Assembly (NCBI RefSeq): GCF_013488205.1
Contig: NZ_CP040908.1
Span: forward strand, 2,085,876 to 2,149,875
Reading direction: 5' to 3'
From: Empedobacter falsenii
Lineage (GTDB): Bacteria; Bacteroidota; Bacteroidia; Flavobacteriales; Weeksellaceae
DNA: 64,000 nt
The notes beneath the pieces are model-generated. The model ran no database searches. It was given only the letters and a program-made list of their open reading frames with translations, and was not told the DNA's origin. The position numbers were made by a program, and so were the translations under genes. Shown piece by piece: positions 43,883-53,117 of the stretch. Position 1 is the first letter of the stretch, and every line of letters begins with the position of its first letter.

Positions 43883-44915
43883 TCAAGAAAATTTTTAGTT
43901 CAACAATAAATTTAGATAAATCATTATGAATAGCTAATTTATAATGATTTGAGTAAAAATAATCTAATCTCTTTTTCGTGTTCTTCAAACCAATTTCACT
44001 TTTCTCAGTTTCAGGGTTTACCTCTTTCGAAATGGTATTTTCTACTCTCAAAAATAATGTTTGTTGCTCAACTTTTATCGAAATAATGACAGGTTGCGAA
44101 GCTTCATCAATTACACCATATTTGAATGCATTTTCGATAAAATTAATTAAAATTAATGGCGAAATTCTTAAATCCGCAGGATTTCCTTCAACTTCAAAAA
44201 TAACAGAATCTTTGTGCGTTAATCTCAATTTTTGTAACTCAATATAATTCTTGATATAATCTAAATCTTGTTGCAACGGCACAAAATCTTTGGAAGAATC
44301 CGAAACCACAAATCGCATCATTTTGGATAATTTCATCACAGCATCCGAAGCAGAATCTGACTTTTGAAGCGTTAAAGCATAAATATTATTCAACGTATTG
44401 AACAAAAAATGTGGATTAATTTGCGCTCTTAAATAAGCAATTTCCGACAATTGTTTTTCATATTTCACCTCTTGATAACGCTTATTTTGACGAATAAAAA
44501 GTGAAACAATCGCCATCATCGAGAACATAATAATTTTCGGACTCCACATCATAAAATCACGTGGCGGTTTTCGAGGTTGAAATTGATCAAAAGGTGGCTT
44601 TTTCGGAGGCATTTTATTGAAATGAAACGCCCATTCTGGAAATTTATACACCACAAAAAAGAAAATTATAAGAATGACGATGTAGAAAAAATAACGTTTC
44701 TGAAAATATAATTTTGGAATTAATACAAAATAATTCACCAAAAAGAACACTAACAATAAGATGTTTTCGAAAAGCATTCGCTTGAAAAAACCTGTTTTGA
44801 AAATGGATTGATCGCTCGAAAAATTTGGCGCAGCAATAAAAGGAATCAACAGAAATATGATTGAAACTATGCTGAAAATAACGATTTCTCTCTTTGTAAT
44901 TTTTACTTTATTCAT
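43875..44915 (-). CDS. LytS/YehU-type sensor histidine kinase
   Basis: 346 residues with about four N-terminal membrane helices (~13-130) separated by a Pro/Lys/Phe-rich loop (KMPPKKPPFDQFQPRKPP), then the HisKA-like phosphoacceptor region AQINPHFLFNTLNNIYALT (~165-183) with His, and an ATPase domain with NFIENAFKYG (N-box) and GLKNTKKRL near the C-terminus. This is the membrane kinase of a LytTR two-component pair. Overlaps by 8 nt on both sides with neighbouring genes, showing tight coupling. The signal sensed is unknown; the catechol-like chemistry of neighbours hints at an aromatic. Confidence 0.92.
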   Translation of the reverse strand: MNKVKITKREIVIFSIVSIIFLLIPFIAAPNFSSDQSIFKTGFFKRMLFENILLLVFFLVNYFVLIPKLYFQKRYFFYIVILIIFFFVVYKFPEWAFHFNKMPPKKPPFDQFQPRKPPRDFMMWSPKIIMFSMMAIVSLFIRQNKRYQEVKYEKQLSEIAYLRAQINPHFLFNTLNNIYALTLQKSDSASDAVMKLSKMMRFVVSDSSKDFVPLQQDLDYIKNYIELQKLRLTHKDSVIFEVEGNPADLRISPLILINFIENAFKYGVIDEASQPVIISIKVEQQTLFLRVENTISKEVNPETEKSEIGLKNTKKRLDYFYSNHYKLAIHNDLSKFIVELKIFLND

Positions 44916-45420
44916 CTTCTAACTCAATTGAAACAATAGAAAAATGTTGTCTATTTGGAATCATCAATGTTTTTATATTAGTTTTTAATTCTTCATCCGA
45001 AGAAATTAAATAATGATTGTTCACTTCTCCAAAATAGAAATATTGTTTGGTATAAAATGTAAGCGCAACCTTGTGATTTGTGTGATTTTGATTAGATGAA
45101 TTTATAATATCCAACTCGAAATCTACAAAATTAAGGTGGGTTTTGTTCAAGTTATCTGTGATTTGATACAAATTTCCTTCCAATTGTTCGATATACGGAA
45201 TCGCCGCCATTCCCACCAAATAATTCAATTGCTCAGCTTTTTTATTTTGGCGCAACAATTCTCGAAAAGTTTCTACTTTATTCGTTTCTTGCTGAAAAAG
45301 CTGCTCTTGCAAATAATACTCTTTGTACGTCGCATCAAAAACATATTTCTCCCAAATTGAAGTTGTTGTAGCATCAATCACTAAACGATAAGCAAACTGA
45401 ACCTTTTTAATTGTTTTCAT
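44908..45420 (-). CDS. hypothetical protein of the dioxygenase/two-component operon
   Basis: Start at 45420 (170 residues, MKTIKKVQFAYRL); it overlaps the dioxygenase gene by 14 nt. An ATG further upstream at 45453 would lie deeper inside that gene. No signal peptide, membrane helix or recognised domain; sequence is a mix of charged helices and strands (VALTFYTKQYFYFGEVNNHYL). It could be a small cytoplasmic partner of the kinase, as it overlaps it by 8 nt. Function unknown. Confidence 0.55.
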   Translation of the reverse strand: MKTIKKVQFAYRLVIDATTTSIWEKYVFDATYKEYYLQEQLFQQETNKVETFRELLRQNKKAEQLNYLVGMAAIPYIEQLEGNLYQITDNLNKTHLNFVDFELDIINSSNQNHTNHKVALTFYTKQYFYFGEVNNHYLISSDEELKTNIKTLMIPNRQHFSIVSIELEDE

Positions 45421-46213
45421 CTTTTGGTTTTCTATCAAAAGGAGGCATTCCATCTGGAGGTGGTGGCATTCCTGGTCCTCCGCCTATCGGCTCTTTTGCT
45501 TCCTCTATATTTTCTGTAGAAATTACAATATTTGCTTCAATTGTATAGCCTTTTTCTAAACTTCCACTCACTTTTGCCAATTGATTTCCGTCTGTATCAT
45601 CCGAAAAAACATTATCATTCGCATTATACGTATAACCATTCAAACCTTTTGTATAACCATATTCTTTGGCTGAATTTACAATTTTTACAGCAGAATTTTC
45701 ACCTTCTGGAAAAGCAATTTGAGTCACTTTTAATGATTTCCCTTTTTGATCGTAAATATGAACATGGATATGCGTTGCGCGACTTTCGTACCAACCAGGA
45801 AAAATAGAATTGAATTCAACATTTCCATTTTCATCGGTTACTTGTCTACCTCTCAAAAATTTATATGATTTATAATCGGTTGGTTGCATACGCATTCCGC
45901 CATATTGCGAATAATTTCCATCTTTATCACAATGCCAAATATCAACAATCGCGCCTATTAAAGGTTGACAGCTTTCATCAACATTTGTTACATTAATTTT
46001 AATTGTCGCCTCTACTCCTGTTCGATCGCCTTTTATATTTTTAGATAAAAAATCTTCTGGCTTTTTTGTAGGAAATGGACCTTCTGTTTCAGAGGCCCAT
46101 ACTTCACAATCATTTACAACATTAGAGTCTTTGCAACTCATCAACACTTTTGGAACAATTAAACTTGCTCCTAATAATCCTAAACTATTTTTTATAAAAT
46201 CTTTTCTTTCCAT
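45407..46213 (-). CDS. secreted intradiol ring-cleavage dioxygenase-like protein (copy 2)
   Basis: 268 residues. N-terminus MERKDFIKNSLGLLGASLI with VPKVLMSC at ~20-27, likely a lipoprotein signal. The dioxygenase core has DIWHCDKDGNYSQYGG and, further on, FPGWYESRATHIHVHIYD, containing the Tyr, Tyr, His, His iron(III) ligand pattern of intradiol dioxygenases. C-terminal tail is Pro/Gly/Met-rich. Intradiol enzymes cleave catechol-type rings between the hydroxyls. Paralogue of the gene directly upstream (6-nt gap); the two share the first ~23 residues and most core motifs, so they arose by tandem duplication. Being exported, it may act on external catechols. Confidence 0.85.
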   Translation of the reverse strand: MERKDFIKNSLGLLGASLIVPKVLMSCKDSNVVNDCEVWASETEGPFPTKKPEDFLSKNIKGDRTGVEATIKINVTNVDESCQPLIGAIVDIWHCDKDGNYSQYGGMRMQPTDYKSYKFLRGRQVTDENGNVEFNSIFPGWYESRATHIHVHIYDQKGKSLKVTQIAFPEGENSAVKIVNSAKEYGYTKGLNGYTYNANDNVFSDDTDGNQLAKVSGSLEKGYTIEANIVISTENIEEAKEPIGGGPGMPPPPDGMPPFDRKPKDENN

Positions 46214-46219
46214 TTTCTT

Positions 46220-46960
46220 TTAAATTGAAACTTTAATATTGGATGAAATGGTGTATCCAGCACTCAAACTTCCTGAAACAGTTGCTATTTGCAACCCTTC
46301 TTTATCATCACTAAAAACATTATCCTTTGCATTATATGTATAACCCGTCAAGCCTTTTGTATAACCATAAGACGAAGCCGAATTTACCGTTGCAACTGCA
46401 CTACTTGTACCTTCTGGAAAAGCAATTTGCGTCACTTTTATCGAAACACCATTTGCGTTGTAAATGTGTACATGAATATGCGTTGCACGACCTGAATACC
46501 ATCCTGGGAAAATACTTGTAAACTTCACTTTTCCTTCAGAATCGGTGATTTGTCTACCTCTCAAAAAATTATAGGATTGATAATTGGTTTGTTGCATTTG
46601 CGTCCCTCCATATTGAGAATAATTTCCATCTTTGTCGCAATGCCAAATATCAACGATAATTCCTTCTACAGCAGAACAATTGTTACTCGCATTTTGCACC
46701 ACAATTTCTATCGTCGCATCAACACCCGTTCGGTCGCCTTTTACATCGCTTCTCATATAACTCGACGGAGTTTTTGTAGGAAAAGGTCCTTCTGTTTCGG
46801 TTGGCCAAACCGTACACGATTGATTGGTTCCACCTTCTGTTGTCGAAGTCGAAACATCATTTATTGCATCATCGCTCGAACAAGACGATATAACTTTCGG
46901 AACAATTAAACTTGCACCCAATAAACCCAAACTATTTTTGATAAAATCTTTTCTTTCCAT
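46220..46960 (-). CDS. secreted intradiol ring-cleavage dioxygenase-like protein (copy 1)
   Basis: I place the start at 46960 (246 residues, MERKDFIKN), matching the paralogue; an ATG seven codons earlier would add MLKIHNK. Signal with VPKVISSC lipobox. Core: DIWHCDKDGNYSQYGG, NFLRGRQITD and FPGWYSGRATHIHVHIYN with the same putative Fe ligands as the second copy. A Ser/Thr/Asn-rich linker follows the lipid-anchored Cys. Probably a surface or periplasmic enzyme for catechol-like compounds; 20 nt after the cupin-like gene. Confidence 0.85.
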   Translation of the reverse strand: MERKDFIKNSLGLLGASLIVPKVISSCSSDDAINDVSTSTTEGGTNQSCTVWPTETEGPFPTKTPSSYMRSDVKGDRTGVDATIEIVVQNASNNCSAVEGIIVDIWHCDKDGNYSQYGGTQMQQTNYQSYNFLRGRQITDSEGKVKFTSIFPGWYSGRATHIHVHIYNANGVSIKVTQIAFPEGTSSAVATVNSASSYGYTKGLTGYTYNAKDNVFSDDKEGLQIATVSGSLSAGYTISSNIKVSI

Positions 46961-46980
46961 TTTGTTATGTATTTTTAGCA

Positions 46981-47616
46981 TTAGTAATCAATTACCATTA
47001 ACAAAGAATTTTCGCTCAACGATTCAAATTCGACGTGTTCATCTGACTTAATTTCCAATAAATCTCTTGATTCAATTAAACGATTATGAATCTCAAAAAT
47101 TCCTGTTAACGAAATGACTAACCAATTTCTTTCAACTTTTTTCATTGGTATTTCTGATTCTCTTCTCAAATCAAATTTTCCTAAAAAGACATTAAACAAA
47201 TCATGGCGAATAATTTTCTCTAATCTATTTTCACGTTCAAAATCAATTGGAACAATCATTTTAGCAATTTGCTGTTTTTCTTTTACCAAAAACAACGAAT
47301 AGAAATACGAATAATCGTTGCTGTATTCACCTTCGATATCGATAATGGTTCCTTTTTCTAAATAATAAATAAACGATTGATTGACTTCAATTTTCCAATT
47401 AAAACCATTCATATTCAAGCGAATATTATTCATCAAAGGCAACAATATCAAATAACCACTTTCTTTAATTACTTTTTGATAAGTACCTTGACCGTTCACA
47501 GCAACATCATCAATAAAAGCAAAATCAGAAATAGAATTATCATCATTTAATGCATTAATTCTGATATATTTATTCTCAAATAAATTTCGATTCTCGGCTT
47601 TACACAACTTTATCAT
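46981..47616 (-). CDS. cupin-like protein, first gene of the operon
   Basis: 211 residues, beta-rich, with no signal peptide. Segments such as GQGTYQKVIKESGYLILLPLMNNIRLNMNG and SFIYYLEKGTIIDIEGEYSNDYSYFYSLFLV read like a cupin or pirin-like barrel, but the metal-binding HxH-type motif is not evident. It could be a small sensor or regulator for the aromatic pathway, as cupin proteins often are. Opens the eight-gene minus-strand operon, with a dyad in the divergent gap upstream. Family call tentative. Confidence 0.45.
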   Translation of the reverse strand: MIKLCKAENRNLFENKYIRINALNDDNSISDFAFIDDVAVNGQGTYQKVIKESGYLILLPLMNNIRLNMNGFNWKIEVNQSFIYYLEKGTIIDIEGEYSNDYSYFYSLFLVKEKQQIAKMIVPIDFERENRLEKIIRHDLFNVFLGKFDLRRESEIPMKKVERNWLVISLTGIFEIHNRLIESRDLLEIKSDEHVEFESLSENSLLMVIDY

Positions 47617-47655
47617 ACTTCATATTATCTTGAAACAAATGTAATTTATCATGTT

Positions 47656-47708
47656 AATTCAACTAAATTTTAGAGGTTAACCCAAGATTTTTGTAGGTTA
47701 ATTGAATT
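47656..47708. promoter_or_regulatory. dyad in the divergent cupin/scoA gap
   Basis: AATTCAACTAA (47656-47666) faces TTAATTGAATT (47698-47708), one mismatch, with a GGTTAACC palindrome at about 47676-47683 between them. A possible operator controlling both the eight-gene operon and scoAB. Confidence 0.35.
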
Positions 47709-47765
47709 ATGATTCGATTTTATTTATCTTTAGCAATAGAATTTATACGATCAAACACAACAAAA

Positions 47766-48479
47766 ATGATAAACAAAAAAGTAAACAGCATCGAAGAAGC
47801 ACTGCAAGGTGTAGAAAGCGGAATGACGCTGGCTGTTGGAGGCTTTGGACTTTCTGGAATTCCCGAAAATCTTATTCAAGGTTTAGTGGACAAAAAAATC
47901 AATAATCTTACCTGTATTAGTAATAATGCTGGTGTTGATGATTTTGGTTTGGGATTATTATTACAAGGACGACAGATCAAAAAAATGATTTCTTCTTATG
48001 TTGGAGAAAATGCAGAATTTGAACGTCAAATGCTTTCGGGTGAATTAGAGGTTGAATTGATTCCGCAAGGAACTTTAGCTACTCGCTTGATGGCTGCTGG
48101 TTATGGAATGCCTGCAATTTTTACGCCTGCTGGAGTTGGAACTGAAGTTGCTGAAGGAAAAGAAATCAGAAAGTTTACCTTTCACGGCATTGAAAAAGAA
48201 TATTTGTTAGAATATGCTTTCGAGCCTGATTTTGCAATTGTAAAAGCGTGGAAAGGTGATACTGCAGGGAATTTAGTTTTCCGCGGTGCAACAGCAAATT
48301 TCAATCATCCAGCTGCTATGTGCGGAAAAATTACAATTGCCGAAGTGGAAGAATTGGTAGAAATTGGAGAATTAGATCCAAATCAAATTCATACGCCTGG
48401 TGTTTATGTAAATCGAATTATTCAAGGTGCGAAATACGAGAAACGTATCGAAAATAGAACTGTTCAACCTAAATCATAA
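47766..48479 (+). CDS. scoA: 3-oxoacid CoA-transferase subunit A
   Basis: Start at 47766 (237 residues, MINKKVNSIEEALQGV); an upstream in-frame ATG at 47709 adds an unrelated hydrophobic stretch. Glycine-rich GMTLAVGGFGLSGIPENLI near the start, GVGTEVAEGKE (~134), and C-terminal AFEPDFAIVKAWKGDTAGNLVFRGATANFNHPAA are class I CoA-transferase A-subunit hallmarks. Together with subunit B (6-nt gap) it swaps CoA between succinyl-CoA and acetoacetate or other 3-oxoacids, including 3-oxoadipate from aromatic breakdown. The divergent intradiol dioxygenase operon makes the last option attractive but not proven. Confidence 0.93.
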   Translation: MINKKVNSIEEALQGVESGMTLAVGGFGLSGIPENLIQGLVDKKINNLTCISNNAGVDDFGLGLLLQGRQIKKMISSYVGENAEFERQMLSGELEVELIPQGTLATRLMAAGYGMPAIFTPAGVGTEVAEGKEIRKFTFHGIEKEYLLEYAFEPDFAIVKAWKGDTAGNLVFRGATANFNHPAAMCGKITIAEVEELVEIGELDPNQIHTPGVYVNRIIQGAKYEKRIENRTVQPKS

Positions 48480-48485
48480 GAAAAA

Positions 48486-49142
48486 ATGTTAGATAAAAAT
48501 GGAATTGCAAAACGTATTGCAAAAGAAGTACAAGACGGATTTTATGTGAATTTAGGGATTGGAATTCCGACATTGGTTGCCAATTATATTCCCGAAAATG
48601 TAAATGTTGTTTTACAATCAGAAAATGGTTTATTAGGAATGGGACCTTTCCCTATCGAAGGTGAAGAAGATCCTGATTTTATCAATGCAGGTAAACAAAC
48701 GATTACAACTTTACCTGGTTCAGTTTTCTTTGATTCGGCGATGAGTTTTGGAATGATTCGCGCACGAAAAATCAATTTAACAATTCTTGGTGCAATGGAA
48801 GTTTCGGAAAATGGTGATATTGCCAACTGGAAAATTCCTGGAAAAATGGTGAAAGGAATGGGCGGCGCAATGGATTTGGTTGCTTCGGCTGATAATATTA
48901 TTGTAGCAATGCAACATGTGAACAAAGCAGGAGAATCTAAACTTCTAAAAGAATGTACACTTCCTTTGACTGGAATAAAATGTGTCAAAAAAATTGTGAC
49001 TGAATTAGCTGTTTTAGAAGTCTTACCAGAAGGTGGTTTCAAATTATTGGAGCGAGCACCTGGAATTTCTGTGGAAGACATCAAAAATGCAACCGAAGGA
49101 AAATTAATTATTGAAGGAGAAATTCCGGAAATGGTTTTATAA
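48486..49142 (+). CDS. scoB: 3-oxoacid CoA-transferase subunit B
   Basis: 218 residues with the active-site glutamate in LQSENGLLGMGPFP (E47 region), GIGIPTLVANYIPE near the N-terminus and GAMDLVASADNIIVAMQHVNKAG in the middle, all typical of subunit B. The Glu forms the covalent CoA thioester. Follows subunit A closely and ends at a strong terminator. Length normal. Confidence 0.94.
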   Translation: MLDKNGIAKRIAKEVQDGFYVNLGIGIPTLVANYIPENVNVVLQSENGLLGMGPFPIEGEEDPDFINAGKQTITTLPGSVFFDSAMSFGMIRARKINLTILGAMEVSENGDIANWKIPGKMVKGMGGAMDLVASADNIIVAMQHVNKAGESKLLKECTLPLTGIKCVKKIVTELAVLEVLPEGGFKLLERAPGISVEDIKNATEGKLIIEGEIPEMVL

Positions 49143-49156
49143 AAAATAAAGATTAG

Positions 49157-49187
49157 AAAGGAAAGTTGAAAAGCTTTCCTTTTTTTA
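49157..49187 (+). terminator. terminator after scoB
   Basis: AAAGGAAAG / CTTTCCTTT stem with an 8-nt loop and a following T-run. Confidence 0.8.
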
Positions 49188-49231
49188 TGCTCGATTTGTT
49201 TAACTTTATTCAAATTAATACTTAAAAATCG

Positions 49232-51517
49232 ATGCAAACAAAATTAGTAATCGCTCTACTTTCACTAAATTCTCTTGCTTTTGCGCAGCAACAGAATTTA
49301 GTGAAATACGTCAGTCCTATGATTGGAACAGAGAAAATGGGACACACTTTCCCTGGCGCAACTGTTCCTTTTGGCTCTGTACAATTAAGTCCTGAAACGG
49401 ATTCTATTCCTTATGCTATCAATCACAAATACAATCCAAAAGTTTATGATTATTGTGCGGGTTATCGTTTTGAAGATAAAACAATAACAGGATTTAGTCA
49501 TACACATTTTAATGGAACAGGACATTCTGATTTGGGTGATTTTTTGATTATGCCAACCGTTGGAAAATTAAAACTGAATCCCGGAACTGCTCAAAATCCT
49601 GAGAGTGGTTATCGTTCTCGATTTTCGCATCAAAACGAAACTGCCGAAGCGGGATATTACAAAGTGAAACTGGATGATTACAATATTTGGGCAGAAATGA
49701 CCGCTTCTACGCGAGTTGGTTTTCATCAATATACATTTCCAAAATCAGTTGATTCACATATTATTTTGGATTTGAATGCTGGAATTTATAATTACGATGA
49801 CAAAAATACGTGGACATATGTTCGCGTGGTGAATGATACGTTGATTACTGGTTATCGACAGACACGAGGTTGGGCTAGAAATAGAACGGTTTATTTTGCG
49901 ATGACTTTTTCGAAACCATTCAAAAATTATGGTCAGAAAAATGAAGATGGTCAAGTTGATTACAAAGGTTTTTGGAGAAAATGGAACGAAACGCAGAATT
50001 TTCCTTTAATTGAAGGAAAAAAGATTAAAATGTATTTTGACTTTGATACAGAAAAAGATGAAAAAGTAAAAATAAAATTTGCAATTTCTCCAGTTAGTCA
50101 AACTAATGCGTTAGAAAATTTGACAACAGAAATTCCACATTGGAATTTTGAACAAGTGCGCAATGAAGCAAAGAAAAATTGGAACAAAGAATTGAATCGA
50201 ATTCAGATCAAAGCGTCAGAAAATGATAAAATAAATTTCTACACAGCGATGTATCACACCTTCATCAATCCAACAACTTATATGGATGTGAATGGGCAAT
50301 ACAAAGGTTTGGATCAAGAAATTTATCAAGCCAAAGATTTTACAAATTACACCACTTTTTCGCTTTGGGATACCTATCGTGCACTGCATCCGTTGTTCAA
50401 TATCATTCAGCCAAAACGCAACAATGATATGGTAAAATCGATGATGAAACATTATGAGCAAAATCCAATCAAAATGTTGCCAATTTGGTCGCATTACGCC
50501 AACGAAAACTGGTGTATGAGCGGTTATCATTCGGTTACAGTAATCGCAGATGCAATTGTAAAAGGAATTTATAATGGAGATGCAAATGCTGCTTTGGATG
50601 CGTGTATTGTCACAGCAAATAAGCATGATTATGAAGGAATTGGCGATTATATCGACAAAGGTTATATTCCAGCCGAGAAAAATGGAACTTCAATCTCGAA
50701 TACGTTAGAATATGCTTTCGATGATTGGTCGATTGCTCAAGCTGCTAAAAAATTGAATCGAATGGATGTCTATGAAACATTTATGAAGCGTTCTGAGAAT
50801 TGGAAAAACAATTACGATGCTTCGGTTGGATTTATGCGTCCTCGATTAACAGATGGAAGTTTCAAAAAAGAATTTGATCCGTTGAATACACATGGACAAG
50901 GTTTTATTGAAGGAAATTCGTGGAATTTCAGCTTTTTCGTTCCTCAAAATCCAAATGGACTAATTGAAGCTATGGGCGGAAAAAAGAAGTTTGGAGCGAA
51001 ATTGGACGAATTATTTACGATGCATTTACCTGACGAATATTTTGCGGATACAGAAGACATTACGCGTGAAGGTATAATTGGTGGTTATGTTCATGGAAAT
51101 GAGCCGGCACACCATGTTGCGTATTTGTATAATTGGGCTGGACAAGCGTGGAAAACACAAGAAAAAATCAGAATGATTTTGGATATGCAATACAAGCCAA
51201 CACCAGATGGTTTGGGCGGAAATGATGATACGGGACAAATGAGTGCTTGGTATATTTTTAGTGCATTAGGTTTTTATCCGGTTCAACAAGGATCGACTGA
51301 TTACGGAATTGGAAGTCCTTTAGTAGATCATGCTATATTGAATTTGGAAAATGGAAAACAATTTGAAATTGACGTTAAAAATCAATCGAAGAAGAATGTT
51401 TACATCCAGAAAATTGAGTTGAATGGAAAAACTTATTCATCTTTTAATTTGAATCATTTTGATATTGTGAATGGCGGAAAAATCACTTTCTACATGAGTG
51501 ATAAACCTAAAAAGTAA
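49232..51517 (+). CDS. secreted GH92 family alpha-mannosidase
   Basis: 761 residues with a signal peptide (1-18, ending AFAQ). N-terminal beta-sandwich with YVSPMIGT, HTFPGATVPFG and TGFSHTHFNGTGHSD (~85-98), then the (alpha/alpha)6 catalytic domain with GNEPAHHVAYLYNWAGQAW and GGNDDTGQMSAWYIFSALGFYPV (~662-684), conserved in GH92. These calcium-dependent exo-enzymes trim mannose from N-glycans or yeast mannan. No SusC/D pair is adjacent, so it may act alone in the periplasm. Length is typical. Confidence 0.93.
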   Translation: MQTKLVIALLSLNSLAFAQQQNLVKYVSPMIGTEKMGHTFPGATVPFGSVQLSPETDSIPYAINHKYNPKVYDYCAGYRFEDKTITGFSHTHFNGTGHSDLGDFLIMPTVGKLKLNPGTAQNPESGYRSRFSHQNETAEAGYYKVKLDDYNIWAEMTASTRVGFHQYTFPKSVDSHIILDLNAGIYNYDDKNTWTYVRVVNDTLITGYRQTRGWARNRTVYFAMTFSKPFKNYGQKNEDGQVDYKGFWRKWNETQNFPLIEGKKIKMYFDFDTEKDEKVKIKFAISPVSQTNALENLTTEIPHWNFEQVRNEAKKNWNKELNRIQIKASENDKINFYTAMYHTFINPTTYMDVNGQYKGLDQEIYQAKDFTNYTTFSLWDTYRALHPLFNIIQPKRNNDMVKSMMKHYEQNPIKMLPIWSHYANENWCMSGYHSVTVIADAIVKGIYNGDANAALDACIVTANKHDYEGIGDYIDKGYIPAEKNGTSISNTLEYAFDDWSIAQAAKKLNRMDVYETFMKRSENWKNNYDASVGFMRPRLTDGSFKKEFDPLNTHGQGFIEGNSWNFSFFVPQNPNGLIEAMGGKKKFGAKLDELFTMHLPDEYFADTEDITREGIIGGYVHGNEPAHHVAYLYNWAGQAWKTQEKIRMILDMQYKPTPDGLGGNDDTGQMSAWYIFSALGFYPVQQGSTDYGIGSPLVDHAILNLENGKQFEIDVKNQSKKNVYIQKIELNGKTYSSFNLNHFDIVNGGKITFYMSDKPKK

Positions 51518-51602
51518 ACGTTAAATATTTTATAATTAAACAAATAAGTTTGACTACTTGAGGAATAATGATTATTTTAAATCAAATTTAAAACCAAGAA
51601 AA

Positions 51603-51734
51603 ATGGCTAAAAAGGCAAAAAAAGAAGAAAATCATTTACAAGTTTTAGTGGATAAATTAAAAGATCCAAAACATAAACAATTAGTTCAAACGAATCGTTT
51701 AAAGAAAAAACGTCGCAATAACGCAAAAAATTAA
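51603..51734 (+). CDS. small basic protein, 43 residues
   Basis: Frame from ATG at 51603 to TAA at 51734. About one third of residues are Lys/Arg, clustered at both ends (MAKKAKKEE... and LKKKRRNNAKN). It sits directly before a strong terminator and has the usual spacing of a real gene. Could bind nucleic acid or ribosome. Conserved tiny Lys-rich proteins of this kind are common in Flavobacteriia; I do not know a function. Confidence 0.6.
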   Translation: MAKKAKKEENHLQVLVDKLKDPKHKQLVQTNRLKKKRRNNAKN

Positions 51735-51740
51735 ATATAA

Positions 51741-51769
51741 AAAAACCACTTCTTTCGAAGTGGTTTTTT
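51741..51769. terminator. bidirectional terminator
   Basis: AAAAACCACTTC / GAAGTGGTTTTT with loop TTTC and a T-run; shared by the small basic gene and convergent rimO. Confidence 0.85.
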
Positions 51770-51786
51770 GTTATATCTAAAATTGA

Positions 51787-53091
51787 TTAATCAATTACTT
51801 TTCCAATTAAATCGAATTCGTAAGCTTCGATAATTTCTACATTTACAAAATCACCAACTGGTAAATAGGTATCAATTGCTGAAATCAAAACTTCGTTATC
51901 AACGTCTGGCGAATCATATTCTGTACGTCCAATAAAATTCTCACCTTCTTTGCGATCAATCATTACTCTGAATTGTTTTCCAATTTTTTCTTGATTCAAA
52001 TCGTACGAAATCTGAGATTGAATTTCCATAATTTCTTCAACACGTTGTTGTTTCACTTCTTCAGGAACATCATCTTCTAAATTATAGGCATGCGTATTTT
52101 CTTCGTGAGAATAAGTAAAACATCCCAAACGATCAAATTTTTGCTCTTGTACCCACGCTTTCATTTCTTGGAAATCTTCTTCTGTTTCACCAGGATAACC
52201 ACAAATCAATGTTGTACGAATTGCCATATCAGGAACTTTTGTACGCATCGCATCTAATAATGCATTCGTTTTTTCGTGTGTTGTTCCACGACGCATTGAT
52301 TTTAATAATTTCGTTGAAATATGTTGTAACGGAATATCGATATAATTACAAACTTTAGGTTCTTCACGAATTACATCCAAAACATCTTGTGGGAAACCTG
52401 CTGGAAATGCGTAATGCAAACGAATCCATTCGATTCCTTCAATTTTCACTAATTCTTTTAATAAAGTCGCTAATTCACGTTTTTTATAAATATCTAATCC
52501 ATAATACGTTAAATCTTGCGCAATCAAAATCAATTCTTTCGTTCCATTTTTTGCTAATTTAGTAGCTTCTGTAACTAGATCTTCGATTGGACGAGAAACA
52601 TTTCCTCCACGCATCAAAGGAATTGCACAAAAAGAACAAGGACGATCACAACCTTCTGCAATTTTAAGATAAGCATAATGACGAGGGGTTGTTGTTAAAC
52701 GTTCTCCAACTAATTCATGCTTGTAATCTGCTCCTAAAGCTTTTAACAATAATGGTAACTCACGCGTACCAAAATATTGGTCAACATTTGGAATTTGCTC
52801 AATTAAATCTGGTTTGTATCGCTCTGACAAACATCCTGTCACGAAAACTTTTTCCACCAAACCATCTTCCTTACGTTGCACGTAATCTAAAATTGTATCA
52901 ACACTTTCCTCTTTTGCATTATCAATGAAACCACAAGTATTAATCACCACAATTTCCCCAGATTGCTCATGTACAACCTCTTTCCCATTGGCTTTCAGCT
53001 GTCCCATTAACACCTCAGAATCGTATACATTTTTAGAACATCCTAACGTAATTACATTAATTTTCTTTTTTCCAGTCGATTTTGTACGCAT
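51787..53091 (-). CDS. rimO: ribosomal protein S12 methylthiotransferase RimO
   Basis: 434 residues. N-terminal MTTase domain with ITLGCSKNVYDSE (cluster Cys near 19), further Cys in NTCGF and GCLSERY; radical SAM motif CDRPCSFC (~148-155) followed by MRGG; C-terminal TRAM domain (~370-434). RimO attaches a methylthio group to the conserved Asp of ribosomal protein S12. The SKNVYDSE and MRGG variants distinguish it from MiaB. Monocistronic; a TAATTTTG promoter element is 20-26 bp upstream. Confidence 0.95.
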   Translation of the reverse strand: MRTKSTGKKKINVITLGCSKNVYDSEVLMGQLKANGKEVVHEQSGEIVVINTCGFIDNAKEESVDTILDYVQRKEDGLVEKVFVTGCLSERYKPDLIEQIPNVDQYFGTRELPLLLKALGADYKHELVGERLTTTPRHYAYLKIAEGCDRPCSFCAIPLMRGGNVSRPIEDLVTEATKLAKNGTKELILIAQDLTYYGLDIYKKRELATLLKELVKIEGIEWIRLHYAFPAGFPQDVLDVIREEPKVCNYIDIPLQHISTKLLKSMRRGTTHEKTNALLDAMRTKVPDMAIRTTLICGYPGETEEDFQEMKAWVQEQKFDRLGCFTYSHEENTHAYNLEDDVPEEVKQQRVEEIMEIQSQISYDLNQEKIGKQFRVMIDRKEGENFIGRTEYDSPDVDNEVLISAIDTYLPVGDFVNVEIIEAYEFDLIGKVID

Positions 53092-53109
53092 TACTCTAAT
53101 TTAAGTTTG

Positions 53110-53117
53110 CAAAATTA
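53110..53117 (-). promoter_or_regulatory. -7 element of rimO
   Basis: Minus strand TAATTTTG fits TAnnTTTG exactly, ending 18 nt before the start codon. The -33 element is not clear. Confidence 0.45.
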
